Shown: positions 23,175 to 30,887 of the stretch, piece after piece
Numbering within the stretch: the stretch's first letter is position 1
How the letters are laid out: every line of letters starts with the position of its first letter
Assembly: GCA_947627465.1 (NCBI GenBank)
Contig: CANQWD010000014.1
Span: 1 to 60,349 of the forward strand
DNA length: 60,349 nt
Direction of reading: 5' to 3'
DNA from: an uncultured Clostridia bacterium
Lineage (GTDB): Bacteria > Bacillota > Clostridia > Oscillospirales > Ruminococcaceae
Notes under the pieces: model-generated
Database searches by the model: none
What the model was told of the DNA's origin: nothing
What the model saw: only the letters and a program-made list of their open reading frames with translations
Made by a program: the position numbers and the translations under genes

Positions 23175-24797
23175 ATGACTAATGAAAAGAACTTTAACCT
23201 TGAGCAGGCTGCTGCTCCCGCTATCGGTACTGTGAACGCACAGGATACAATGGAGGACACGCCCGCTTGCAGTGAGCGCGCTTCAAAGACCAAACTTTTT
23301 ACTTCTTTCAAGCTCAGTCGGGAACTGCGTATTATGATTATTGAAGCTGTGCTGCTAATTATGGAGAGGTATAACGCTTACAGCAAGGGAATGAACCGTC
23401 AGTTGACACAACAGGATTTAGCATGGTATGTCGACAAAACAATGTACAAAAAGCTTATGACGGAGAACGGCAAGACAAATGCCGATGCTCCCGATCCGTT
23501 GATTTTAAGGGTGGCGGTTGTCTGTATGCATACTTGTGTTCAAGTTAAGTGTGATGAGATGCTTAAATTTTTGGGACACAGAAATTTACTCGCTCATGAA
23601 CACACTTTCGAGAAAGAGGCGGAGGTAGATGATTTCCGTGTGGAGTTCAGTGAGTCGCCTAGTGGCTTCACTCAAACACATTATGAGTACCTCAAGGAAG
23701 TGTATCCCGATGCAAAGGATAATGCGGAGTTAGTGAAGCTGGCGTTTTCCGATGCACTTATGTTTGCCGCAAGATTTACGGGGAAGTTTGATACGCATCT
23801 GTCCTCGGCAGGCTCTAAAAAGTGGGCGATGAAGTTGTTCCATTTGGATATGATAAACTTTATCGAAGAGCAGAAGAAAGTGCTTGTTGATGTGTTCTCT
23901 CGGACAGCGAGTGTTGCTCTTGCAAGCATGGGTATTTTTGATGAGATTTACTGCGGGGACAAGGATAAGCAGTTTGTGAATTTCTTTGAAGTGCTGCGTG
24001 ATTATCCCGTCGCTTTAGTTCTCAGACTTAGGTCGATATGTATGAGTTATCATAACGAGTTACTGAAGGTGTGGTATTACGAAGGTGAACTGCGTAATTT
24101 CTGTAATGATTTCTATGCGGAGATAACTAAGAGAATGGACAAGAATTTGCACAAGGCGAGCCTTACTGTAAAAATAGATGCTGCTGTTTGCCTGTTACTT
24201 AGGTTTAGGTTTTCTTTCAGCGGCTACGGTAAGGATTTCAATCTTGAACAAGCAAGCAAGTTTATTGACCGCCTTGATAGTGTATGCAACGATTTGTTAT
24301 ACACTTCGATGATTCTGACCGATAGGGAGAATTCCCGCAATATTCAAAAGGGTATTTACAAAAAAACAGCAGGCGGCTTAGCGTATCAATCTGTTAGCGT
24401 ATCCGATAAAAAGACCGTTTCTATCTGTCCTATCAGCTATGAACATTGGGATTTCAAGAAACCTATTATCGCACATAGAGATAATCCGAACGCCGTTTTT
24501 GCCCTCGACATGCCCTATCCCAGAGCTTTCTTTTTACCATGCGATGATTACAAACATGAGTTCAAGGGCAAGTATTTTGAAGATATGCTTAAACTGTTTA
24601 AGGGGGCAAAGTGCAAGGCTATCCTGTTTTGCTCGGAGAACCTTGACGTTGAAGCAATAGCGGCTAAGTATGGTTTCAGACTTGTAGGTACATATCGTAA
24701 GAGTAAGGACTCCACGGAAGTAACAAATGTTTTCGCTTTTAACATTAGCTCTGAAGAGGAGTTCTTCGACCCGAAGAACAACGGCGAGTTAGATTGA
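23175..24797 (+). CDS. unknown 540-residue protein of the integrative element
   Basis: I do not recognise a family. The start ATG (23175) has an excellent AAGGAGGTCAATATC site; an upstream in-frame start is unlikely. The product is soluble, with a disordered head of about 45 residues and then a long helical region (about 45-400, for example IMIIEAVLLIMERYNAYSKG and LLRFRFSFSGYGKDF). A more compact C-terminal domain of about 130 residues follows (HWDFKKPIIAHRDNPNAVFA ... AIAAKYGFRLVGTYRKSKD). That domain looks like an alpha/beta fold, perhaps nucleotide- or ligand-binding. It ends 13 bp before the integrase start, so it is probably co-expressed with it and may act in excision, maintenance or defence. 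Confidence 0.75.
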   Translation: MTNEKNFNLEQAAAPAIGTVNAQDTMEDTPACSERASKTKLFTSFKLSRELRIMIIEAVLLIMERYNAYSKGMNRQLTQQDLAWYVDKTMYKKLMTENGKTNADAPDPLILRVAVVCMHTCVQVKCDEMLKFLGHRNLLAHEHTFEKEAEVDDFRVEFSESPSGFTQTHYEYLKEVYPDAKDNAELVKLAFSDALMFAARFTGKFDTHLSSAGSKKWAMKLFHLDMINFIEEQKKVLVDVFSRTASVALASMGIFDEIYCGDKDKQFVNFFEVLRDYPVALVLRLRSICMSYHNELLKVWYYEGELRNFCNDFYAEITKRMDKNLHKASLTVKIDAAVCLLLRFRFSFSGYGKDFNLEQASKFIDRLDSVCNDLLYTSMILTDRENSRNIQKGIYKKTAGGLAYQSVSVSDKKTVSICPISYEHWDFKKPIIAHRDNPNAVFALDMPYPRAFFLPCDDYKHEFKGKYFEDMLKLFKGAKCKAILFCSENLDVEAIAAKYGFRLVGTYRKSKDSTEVTNVFAFNISSEEEFFDPKNNGELD

Positions 24798-24810
24798 GGG
24801 GGTGGGGATA

Positions 24811-26313
24811 ATGTTGAACATTTTGAATAACAAGGTTATCTCCGTTTCCGAGATTTCCGAACGGATAGGCTTTGCGCCCGATGACATTATTATTGAGCTT
24901 CAGCGCAGGGGTATTGCTCCCATTCGTATGGGAAACAATTTCTATCTCACGGCGGATATGCTGTCGGTGCTTTTTAGCCAGGATAATACAGATATTTTTG
25001 TGACTAATCAACCAATTTGTGCGACTGATATTGACAACCGCCCCTCGGCAGAGTTATCATTACCTCAGCTTAAAGGACGGGAGGTTTTGAGAGTGGCAAA
25101 CGCAACTATTTCATTTGTAAGCAAAGAGGGCAGGAAAAAACCTTATATGGTTCAGCGGCGGGTGTACTTTGAGGACGGCGGTTTTAAGCGCGTTTCAAAA
25201 TGTTTCGCTACCCGTGAGGAGGCTGAGGCTTATGCGGCAAAGGTTGACGGGGAGCGTGAACGGATTGTTCCCTGCCCCGAAAGCGTACATATTGTAGCTA
25301 CTGTAAACAGCAGACAGGCTGTCTGCAGCAATATGTCATTCTATGACTTTATGCGGTATTTCATTAAAGACAGTGGTCAATGCACCTGCGGCGATAGAAC
25401 AAAGAAGTGCTACATGGACACCACTAACCGCATTCACAAAGAGCTTGATAAGATTGGGATGGGTTCGATTACTCTCGGTGAATTGGACGACACGGTATTG
25501 AATAAGGTTATTAAGAACATCGCAGATTGTGGTGACGGTGATTCTCTGCTCGACAAGGTGTATAATTTTACAAAGCGTGTATTGAGATATGCCTTTGCAA
25601 AGGAGTATATCGGCAGGGATATTTCCTTACTTATCCGCAAAGCGAAGAGCCGCAAACAGGAAGGTGACGAGACTGACGCGCAGAACCGCAATCCGTATTC
25701 GGATGAAGAAATCAAGATGCTGCTCGATGCCGCTAAGCCGAATATCCGCCTTTATGCGATAATCATTCTGGCTCTCTATTCGGGTATGCGCCCTGCTGAG
25801 ATACGGGCATTACGATGGAAGGATATTGATTGGAGCAATGGCGTAATTCGTATTAACGGTGCGGTCAAAAGAAAGTATGGTGATGTTGAGACTTCGTCAT
25901 ATAGCGAGTTCGTTGGTTCAACCAAAAGCAGCAGCGGTATACGAGTTATTCCTCTTGCCGACAGAACAGCAGCGGCATTGAAGGACTGGAGAGCCGAGTC
26001 GGAGAAAACCACCGTTGGCAGGGATTCGGAGTTTATCTTCTTCAGCAAGAATGGCGGAGCTATGAACGAAAGCCAATACAGCAGTATGTGGCGCAGATTT
26101 ATCAATAGCCACAGTTGGAAAGGCAGAGGGTACTTTCTGTATCGCTTCAGACACACATTCTGCACTCGTTTGCTGCTTAATGACAGCACACATCAGGAGG
26201 TCAAGGCATTGATGGGCGATAGTTCATTAAAGGTTATCGAGCAAAACTATAACGGTATCAGAAGTCAAGATGTTCTTGAGCGTTCGCGTGAAACAGTCAA
26301 CGGTATTTTTTGA
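24811..26313 (+). CDS. int: tyrosine recombinase (integrase) of the element
   Basis: The 500-residue integrase has an N-terminal helix-turn-helix-like segment (ISVSEISERIGFAPDDIIIE), an AP2-like arm-binding region (YMVQRRVYFEDGGFKRVSK), a core-binding SAM-like domain (about 165-270), and a catalytic domain (about 290-500). Visible active-site positions are Arg327 (YSGMRPAEIRALRW), Lys372 (STKSSSGIRVIPL), Arg447 in YRFRHTF, and the nucleophile Tyr480 (IEQNYNG). Two usual His positions differ: the first of box II is Tyr444, and the GH of box III is Gly-Asp470. The start ATG has GAGGGGGTGG upstream. It lies 1.3 kb from the right att site and presumably catalyses the tRNA-Thr insertion. Confidence 0.9.
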   Translation: MLNILNNKVISVSEISERIGFAPDDIIIELQRRGIAPIRMGNNFYLTADMLSVLFSQDNTDIFVTNQPICATDIDNRPSAELSLPQLKGREVLRVANATISFVSKEGRKKPYMVQRRVYFEDGGFKRVSKCFATREEAEAYAAKVDGERERIVPCPESVHIVATVNSRQAVCSNMSFYDFMRYFIKDSGQCTCGDRTKKCYMDTTNRIHKELDKIGMGSITLGELDDTVLNKVIKNIADCGDGDSLLDKVYNFTKRVLRYAFAKEYIGRDISLLIRKAKSRKQEGDETDAQNRNPYSDEEIKMLLDAAKPNIRLYAIIILALYSGMRPAEIRALRWKDIDWSNGVIRINGAVKRKYGDVETSSYSEFVGSTKSSSGIRVIPLADRTAAALKDWRAESEKTTVGRDSEFIFFSKNGGAMNESQYSSMWRRFINSHSWKGRGYFLYRFRHTFCTRLLLNDSTHQEVKALMGDSSLKVIEQNYNGIRSQDVLERSRETVNGIF

Positions 26314-26326
26314 GATTTGATTTTAT

Positions 26327-26358
26327 GGCTGCGGAGAGATTTCCGCAGCCGTTTTTTT
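26327..26358 (+). terminator. integrase terminator
   Basis: GGCTGCGGA-gagat-TTCCGCAGCC followed by GTTTTTTT. Confidence 0.9.
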
Positions 26359-26431
26359 GATATCAAGTGTATTCTTCTCTTGACAAAACTGCCGTGAGAT
26401 GCTATAATAAAGGTATAAAGGGGGATTGCCG

Positions 26432-27223
26432 ATGGATATTATTAAAGCAAAGCTTGATGTCGTTTTTAAGAAGCTCTTTACAAGTGACGATGAGGTTTTG
26501 AAAGGATTTATAAGCGATATGCTTGATATTCCCAAAGCCGATATCGGGCAGATTACGGTCAATAACCCCAATATTCTACCATCCGTGCTGTTCGTTCAAG
26601 ACGGAAAGCAAGCGCAGCTCGATTTGAAATTGAGTGTTGATGATAAAATCGTGAATGTTGAAATACAGCTCTGCAATAAGGGAAACTTCCCCGACCGCTC
26701 GGTGTACTATTGGTCGAAGATGTTCTCTGATGAACTGAAGAAGAGCGAGGATTATGCTGATCTTAAGAGAACAATTTGCATAAACATCTTGGATTTCAAG
26801 CTGTTTGACTGCGATAGTGCATATTCAAAGTTTTTATTGCTTGAGGAAACAAGGCACGAGTTGCTGACGGATAAGTGTGCTATTATGTTCCTTGAACTTG
26901 TTAAAGTGGACGAGGAGATAGATAAGAATGACCGCAGAAAGCTGTGGCTGCAGCTTATTAACGCCGAAACGGAGGAGGAATTGGATATGCTGGAAAAGAC
27001 AGGTGTTCCCGAAATACAGAAGGCGGTAGTGATACTACATGAAATGAGTGCCGATGAAGAGATGCGCGAGATGGCTCGGCTCAGAGAAAAGGCTATCCTC
27101 GATGAGAAGTCGGCTGTGAATTTTGCGAGGAGAGAGGGCGCGGAGGAAAGAGAGTCGGAAATTATTGCCCGAATGAGGGCTGACGGTTTAACGGAAGAAC
27201 AAATACGAAAGTATATTGAGTAG
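26432..27223 (+). CDS. Rpn/PDDEXK_2-family putative nuclease
   Basis: This 263-residue protein of the Rpn (recombination-promoting nuclease, formerly 'transposase PDDEXK_2') family begins with KLDVVFKKLFTSDDEVLKGF, the family hallmark. The PD-(D/E)xK core follows as QLDLKLSVDDKIVNVEIQL, then RSVYYWSKMFSDELKKSEDY and INILDFKLF. Rpn proteins are small Mg-dependent endonucleases, often numerous per genome and linked to mobile DNA or defence. The C-terminus ends in a charged helix and a GLTEEQIRKYIE motif typical of the family. I start at ATG 26432 after AAAGGGGGATT; an upstream TTG (26426) is possible. It has its own promoter-like A/T-rich leader. Confidence 0.87.
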   Translation: MDIIKAKLDVVFKKLFTSDDEVLKGFISDMLDIPKADIGQITVNNPNILPSVLFVQDGKQAQLDLKLSVDDKIVNVEIQLCNKGNFPDRSVYYWSKMFSDELKKSEDYADLKRTICINILDFKLFDCDSAYSKFLLLEETRHELLTDKCAIMFLELVKVDEEIDKNDRRKLWLQLINAETEEELDMLEKTGVPEIQKAVVILHEMSADEEMREMARLREKAILDEKSAVNFARREGAEERESEIIARMRADGLTEEQIRKYIE

Positions 27224-27259
27224 CTGCTTGTATGCTGGAGGCTAACTATATCCGATAAA

Positions 27260-27321
27260 AAATCGGTAGTGATACTGCACGAGATGAGTGTCGATGAGCA
27301 AATGTGCGATATGCTTAAATG
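27260..27321 (+). pseudogene. fragment duplicated from the Rpn gene
   Basis: The stretch reads VVILHEMSVDEQMCDMLK then stops, closely matching VVILHEMSADEEMREMARL of the neighbouring Rpn protein (bases near 27021-27075). It is a short 3' scrap of an old tandem copy with no start of its own. Confidence 0.6.
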
Positions 27322-27390
27322 AGAATTTCAAGCTGTCCGAGCAATCGGGCGGCTTTTTCTATGTCAATATTTGTGTTAGGTCTTGTCTAT

Positions 27391-27440
27391 TGGCAACCAA
27401 CTGGCAACCGCTTTTCTTACATTTTCCAGGTGTAGCAACC
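27391..27440. repeat. candidate right arm sites of the integrase
   Basis: TGGCAACCA (27391), TGGCAACCG (27402) and TAGCAACCG (27433) repeat the motif seen three times near the left end (14650-14678). The position 150-190 bp inside the right att repeat fits arm-type sites. Confidence 0.55.
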
Positions 27441-27524
27441 GTTTTATCAGATATGTGCACATCTCGGCGAATACCAATGAAACGCGGTTGCAGCGTGATT
27501 TGTTGACTTCTCAAGTAAACCAAA

Positions 27525-27562
27525 AAGTGCTCAACCTTATCGGTCAAGCACTTGATTTTTTA
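27525..27562 (+). terminator. terminator near the element's right end
   Basis: AAGTGCT...AGCACTT with an inner ACC/GGT pairing, followed by GATTTTTTATT. It would stop element transcription before the att site. Confidence 0.65.
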
Positions 27563-27582
27563 TTAAGAAAGAGCATTATCTG

Positions 27583-27633
27583 GCTGATTACAAATCAGCT
27601 GCTCTACCAACTGAGCTACACCAGCATTTGCTC
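27583..27633 (-). pseudogene. attR: stranded 5' half of tRNA-Thr
   Basis: This is a perfect 51-bp copy of 14341-14391: bases 1-43 of tRNA-Thr plus 8 bp of leader. It has no 3' half, so no tRNA can form. The original promoter survives upstream at 27697-27725, so a truncated tRNA-like transcript reading into the element is possible. Confidence 0.85.
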
Positions 27634-27696
27634 ACGCAACCGCTTAGCTGCGCTGCATCACAATATTATGTTGCGCCGTTTATCAGCGACTAATAT

Positions 27697-27725
27697 ATTA
27701 TACCACGTTAGTTTTGATTTGTCAA
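27697..27725 (-). promoter_or_regulatory. original tRNA-Thr promoter, now separated from the tRNA
   Basis: On the minus strand TTGACA (27720-27725), a 17-bp spacer and TATAAT (27697-27702). The block from about 27690 to 27845 is a diverged match of 14411-14575. The remaining bases to 28089 show no gene. Confidence 0.65.
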
Positions 27726-28089
27726 GGGGTTTTTTCAAAAATATTTTGCCGTCGTGTGGGTCTAAAGGCGCTTAATGCCAGCGAAACGGCTTATACAGCC
27801 GATTTGCGGAAATTTGTATAACAGAAATTTTTTTTGAAATTTTAAGGCAACATATAGCCGCTCCCCAGAGTCCCTCCACGGACTTTTTCGAGCTGCCTTA
27901 GTTTTTTGCCTGCGCTTTGGTGGCAGTATCGGACGTGCACCTTTTATCGCCCGAATCGCGCGTTTCGCGGCACGAGGATCGGAATGACGAGGAGTTTCAA
28001 AAGGGGATAAAATGGGAGAAAACTTGTTGTTGCGCGTTTTTAGTGTGAATTGCACAAACGCGCCGCCGAGAATTTGAGCATAAAAACGC

Positions 28090-28118
28090 TTGATTTTGGA
28101 TAATTATTGTGATATAAT
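28090..28118 (+). promoter_or_regulatory. promoter of the zinc-ribbon protein
   Basis: TTGATT (28090-28095), a 17-bp spacer and TATAAT (28113-28118), about 105 bp upstream of the start codon. Confidence 0.6.
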
Positions 28119-28223
28119 AAAGATAGCGCAACAAATTTACAGTAAAACCCTCTTTTTTCTCGGTTGTCTGCCCGTGCAGCGGAACGGATAGTCAAGAAAA
28201 AATGTTTACATAAGGAGTACACT

Positions 28224-28748
28224 ATGATTTGCAGAAATTGTAACACGCAGCTCCCCGAAAATTCGAGATTTTGCCCGAAATGCGGGGCGGCAGTCAATGA
28301 CCCGAGCCGCGCGGAGCCGCAGACGTTTTTCTCAAAGCGCAATGTAGTTATACTTGCCGTCTCCGCTGTGCTGCTTGTTGTGGGAATTGTGGTTTCCTCT
28401 GCAATCACCGCTTCTCGTAAAGCTCCTGTGGAAGAACCGCCCGCGGAGATCCCCGCAGTCGTCGAGAGCAGCCAACCCGAGGAGAGCGTTCCCGCCGAAA
28501 GCCAACTAGAATCAAGCAGTCAAATCGAAAGCCGCCCCCCAAATTCTTCGGCGAAATCCGCTGTTGCTTCAAGTTCCTCAAGCAAATCGGGAGCCGCTGC
28601 TTCAAAATCATCCGGCTCCTCAAGTATTTCAAGTTCCTCAAGCGCGGCTAAATCCACGAGATCTTCAAAGAAATCAAGCGCGAGCACCGCAAGATCTTCA
28701 ACCACCGCAAAATCTGCCGTTTCAAAATCGAACACTTCAAAAAATTGA
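28224..28748 (+). CDS. zinc-ribbon membrane protein with Ser/Ala-rich tail
   Basis: The 174-residue protein starts with a double-CxxC zinc ribbon (MICRNCNTQLPENSRFCPKC, residues 1-20). A single membrane helix follows (VVILAVSAVLLVVGIVVSSA, about residues 37-56). The rest is a low-complexity tail of Glu/Pro and then almost only Ser, Ala and Lys (about 65-174). The topology is probably zinc ribbon inside, tail outside, spanning the wall. The ATG at 28224 has TAAGGAG upstream, so the longer frame from 28164 is not used. The function is unknown; proteins of this layout are common in clostridia and may be envelope sensors. Confidence 0.78.
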   Translation: MICRNCNTQLPENSRFCPKCGAAVNDPSRAEPQTFFSKRNVVILAVSAVLLVVGIVVSSAITASRKAPVEEPPAEIPAVVESSQPEESVPAESQLESSSQIESRPPNSSAKSAVASSSSSKSGAAASKSSGSSSISSSSSAAKSTRSSKKSSASTARSSTTAKSAVSKSNTSKN

Positions 28749-28758
28749 CAGACACAAT

Positions 28759-28800
28759 AAAAGCCCCGAAAACATTGAAGCTTTCGGGGCTTTGGTTTTT
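28759..28800. terminator. bidirectional terminator between convergent genes
   Basis: AAAGCCCCGAAA and TTTCGGGGCTTT pair with a short loop. T-runs follow on both strands, so it serves the zinc-ribbon gene and the repeat lipoprotein. Confidence 0.85.
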
Positions 28801-28816
28801 GTAGATCAAATTTAAA

Positions 28817-29140
28817 TTACTGAGCGGAAGCAGCCTCGGAAGTTGCCTCGGAAGTTGCCTCGGAAGCAGCCTCGGAAGTAGCCTCGGAAGTTGCGTTGGA
28901 AGCAGCCTCGGAAGTTGCGTTGGAAGCAGCCTCGGAAGTTGCGTTGGAAGCAGCCTCGGAAGTTGCGTTGGAAGCAGCCTCGGAAGTAGCATTAGAAGTT
29001 GCATTAGAAGTAGCATTAGAAGTTGCATTAGAAGTTGCATTAGAAGTTGCGGGCGAGCTAGTGTTGTCACCGCAGCCTGCAAGTGTCATAGCGGAAGCAG
29101 CTACAATAGCTGCAAGAATGATCTTAGTTGTCTTTTTCAT
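28817..29140 (-). CDS. lipoprotein with Ser-Asn/Glu-Ala-Thr/Ala tetrapeptide repeats
   Basis: The 107-residue product has a lipoprotein signal peptide ([20 protein letters not shown], lipobox LAGC, Cys23). It then consists almost wholly of tetrapeptides SNAT, SEAA and SEAT, with a higher-order eight-residue unit SEAASNAT. At DNA level this is a 12-bp tandem repeat with a 24-bp super-period from 28820 to about 29050, likely to vary in copy number. There is no folded domain, so the anchored mature protein would be an extended, possibly glycosylated Ser/Thr stalk. It has its own strong promoter at 29196-29224. The homology of the repeat with other proteins is not informative. Confidence 0.75.
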   Translation of the reverse strand: MKKTTKIILAAIVAASAMTLAGCGDNTSSPATSNATSNATSNATSNATSNATSEAASNATSEAASNATSEAASNATSEAASNATSEATSEAASEATSEATSEAASAQ

Positions 29141-29195
29141 TTTGTTTGTCTCCTTTTTTGGTTGAATTATTGAGTTGTTTTTCTCGAACATTTTA

Positions 29196-29224
29196 ATTAT
29201 AGCATAATCATGCTGTGTTGTCAA
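29196..29224 (-). promoter_or_regulatory. promoter of the repeat lipoprotein
   Basis: On the minus strand TTGACA (29219-29224), an exact 17-bp spacer and TATAAT (29196-29201), a near-consensus strong promoter about 55 bp before the start codon. Confidence 0.8.
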
Positions 29225-29366
29225 TCGTCGTTTTGCACAAAAAACACTCACACGTAAACGATTTAATTTACGCCGGGTTTGTGAAATTTGCACAAATTAC
29301 AAAAAATTCCAAATGCGTAATATGGCATTGTAAAGCCATTTTTCCGTTTTGGGTTTTTTGGCGTTT

Positions 29367-30146
29367 TCAGTCCTTTGCACTGCTAAGGAAAGCTTTGGTT
29401 TTATCGCTTTTCGGTTTGCCGAAAACCTCGTCGGGCGTGCCGAATTCTTCTATAACCCCGTCCGCCATATAGATCACCTTGTCCGCGACTCCACGCGCAA
29501 AGTTCATCTCATGCGTTACGACTATCATAGTGCGGTCGGAGCTTTTAAGACCGCGGATAACGCGCAAAACCTCTCCGGTAAGTTCAGGGTCGAGCGCGGA
29601 GGTAGGCTCGTCAAAGCATAGGATATCGGGTCTTAAAGCCAAAGCTCTGGCGATAGCCACGCGCTGCTGCTGTCCGCCCGAAAGCTCGCACGGATAGCTT
29701 GCCGCTTTTTCCGATAAGCCCACCGTTTCAAGAAGCAGCCGCGCGTTTTTCTCGATTTGTAAAGACAGCGCTTTCTTTTCGGCGCGTGAAAGCTTTTTGT
29801 CCTTAAATTCGCGAAGCTCGGGCGCAAGCGTAATGTTCTTGAGCACCGTATATTGCGGAAACAGGTTAAACTGTTGAAACACCATTCCGAAATGCAGGCG
29901 CTTTTCTCGTTTTTCGCGGTCGGAGTAGGGTTCGCCCGCCTTGAAAAGGTTCTCGCCGTTCACCGTAATGCTGCCGCTGTCGGGCGTTTCGAGAAAGTTT
30001 ATGCAGCGCAGAAGCGTTGTTTTGCCGCTGCCCGAGGAGCCGATGATGACCAGTACTTCACCCTTTTCCATCGTGAAGTCAATGCCCTTGAGGACTTCCG
30101 TTTTTCCAAAGGATTTTTTAATGTTAGAAATTTCCAAAAAAGCCAT
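29367..30146 (-). CDS. polar amino-acid ABC transporter ATPase (GlnQ-like)
   Basis: This 259-residue ATP-binding subunit energises uptake of polar amino acids. It has Walker [11 protein letters not shown]-loop [15 protein letters not shown], signature [15 protein letters not shown], Walker [16 protein letters not shown] and the switch His in [10 protein letters not shown]. The line [11 protein letters not shown] near the end is typical of GlnQ/HisP members. It lies 13 bp after the permease gene and is the third gene of the transporter operon. The particular amino acid cannot be deduced. Confidence 0.94.
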   Translation of the reverse strand: MAFLEISNIKKSFGKTEVLKGIDFTMEKGEVLVIIGSSGSGKTTLLRCINFLETPDSGSITVNGENLFKAGEPYSDREKREKRLHFGMVFQQFNLFPQYTVLKNITLAPELREFKDKKLSRAEKKALSLQIEKNARLLLETVGLSEKAASYPCELSGGQQQRVAIARALALRPDILCFDEPTSALDPELTGEVLRVIRGLKSSDRTMIVVTHEMNFARGVADKVIYMADGVIEEFGTPDEVFGKPKSDKTKAFLSSAKD

Positions 30147-30159
30147 AATACTCTCCCGT

Positions 30160-30807
30160 TTACACGCTGTAATAGCTCAACTTTTTCTCGGCTAAATGCA
30201 GAAGCCAAGTCACAAGGGCGGTGAACGCCAGATAGAACACCGCGATATAGATATACACCTTGATGTTCGCGTAGTGACTGATGATGTCCTCGGCGGCTTT
30301 TACAAGCTCCGTTACGGCGATAACGCGTGCCAAGGACGTGTCCTTTACAAGCGTGATGATCTCGTTGCCCATCGGCGGCACAATGCGCTTGACGACCTGC
30401 ATAAGCACCACCCTGAAGAATATCTGCGGCTTTGTCATTCCGAGAACCTGCCCCGCTTCGTATTGTCCTTTGGGAATGCTTTCCAGTCCCGCGCGGTAAA
30501 TTTCGGAGAAGTAGCAGGAGTAGTTGATTATGAACGCGATCAAAACGGCGTTCAGTCTGCTGAATTTCAGATCCCAATTCAGAAGCCCCGGACCGTAGAA
30601 TATCAAAATGATCTGAAGCATAAGCGGAGTACCTCTCACCACCCACACCACAAATTTTGTAAGCCACCTCAGCGGCAGTATCTTCGACATAGAGCCGAAC
30701 GTAAAAACAAGTCCCAGCGGCAGCGACGCGGCAAGCGTGATCCCGAATATCATCAGCGTCACCGAAAATCCGTCGGACAGCGATTTCATAATGTCAGTAA
30801 AGCTCAT
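30160..30807 (-). CDS. polar amino-acid ABC transporter permease
   Basis: The 215-residue membrane subunit has about five helices of the HisM/GlnP family. The EAA-loop signature reads GQYEAGQVLGMTKPQIFFRV (about residues 120-140), and the RGTPLMLQIILIFYG motif lies before it. It forms the membrane channel with the GlnQ-like ATPase. I use the second of two close ATGs because it sits 8 bases after GGAAGG; the first (30811-30813) is too near. A stem-loop terminator upstream (30845-30875) separates it from the binding-protein gene. Confidence 0.93.
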   Translation of the reverse strand: MSFTDIMKSLSDGFSVTLMIFGITLAASLPLGLVFTFGSMSKILPLRWLTKFVVWVVRGTPLMLQIILIFYGPGLLNWDLKFSRLNAVLIAFIINYSCYFSEIYRAGLESIPKGQYEAGQVLGMTKPQIFFRVVLMQVVKRIVPPMGNEIITLVKDTSLARVIAVTELVKAAEDIISHYANIKVYIYIAVFYLAFTALVTWLLHLAEKKLSYYSV

Positions 30808-30844
30808 AGACATTTCCTTCCCGTTTTACAGGTGATAAATATTT

Positions 30845-30875
30845 CATCAAAAACGGCGCGGAAAATTCGCGCCGT
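30845..30875 (-). terminator. intra-operon attenuating terminator
   Basis: On the minus strand ACGGCGCG-aattttc-CGCGCCGT is followed by TTTTGATG. It lies between the binding-protein gene and the permease gene, a common way to make more binding protein than permease. Confidence 0.75.
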
Positions 30876-30887
30876 GTGTTTTATCTT

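Larger units (their letters stand above)
14341..27633 (+). mobile_element. 13.3-kb integrative element in tRNA-Thr
   Basis: The element is bounded by a perfect 51-bp direct repeat (14341-14391 and 27583-27633) covering the 5' half of the tRNA-Thr gene. Candidate arm-type repeats lie just inside both ends (14650-14678 and 27391-27440), and an integrase gene lies near the right end. Cargo, left to right: amidoligase, gamma-glutamylcyclotransferase-like protein, serine recombinase, two unknown proteins, an LRR lipoprotein with a structured leader, a repeat-rich non-coding block, a 540-residue unknown protein, the integrase, and an Rpn-type nuclease. I see no relaxase, coupling protein, capsid or replication gene, so it is either mobilised by others or a reduced remnant. 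Its genes look more A/T-rich than the flanking core genes by eye. Confidence 0.85.

Noticed and set aside
27583-27633. A second tRNA-Thr gene
   Set aside because: Only the 5' half is present; the T-arm and 3' acceptor strand are missing, so it is an attachment-site remnant.
27842-27901. A possible 60-bp relic of MITE family 1 (TTAA-GGCAAC ... GCTGCC-TTAG)
   Set aside because: Only six bases of each end match and no core sequence is shared, so chance cannot be excluded.
28896-29165. An 89-codon frame antisense to the repeat lipoprotein
   Set aside because: It is only the opposite strand of the 12-bp repeats (EVALEAAS units). The minus strand has the signal peptide, lipobox and promoter.
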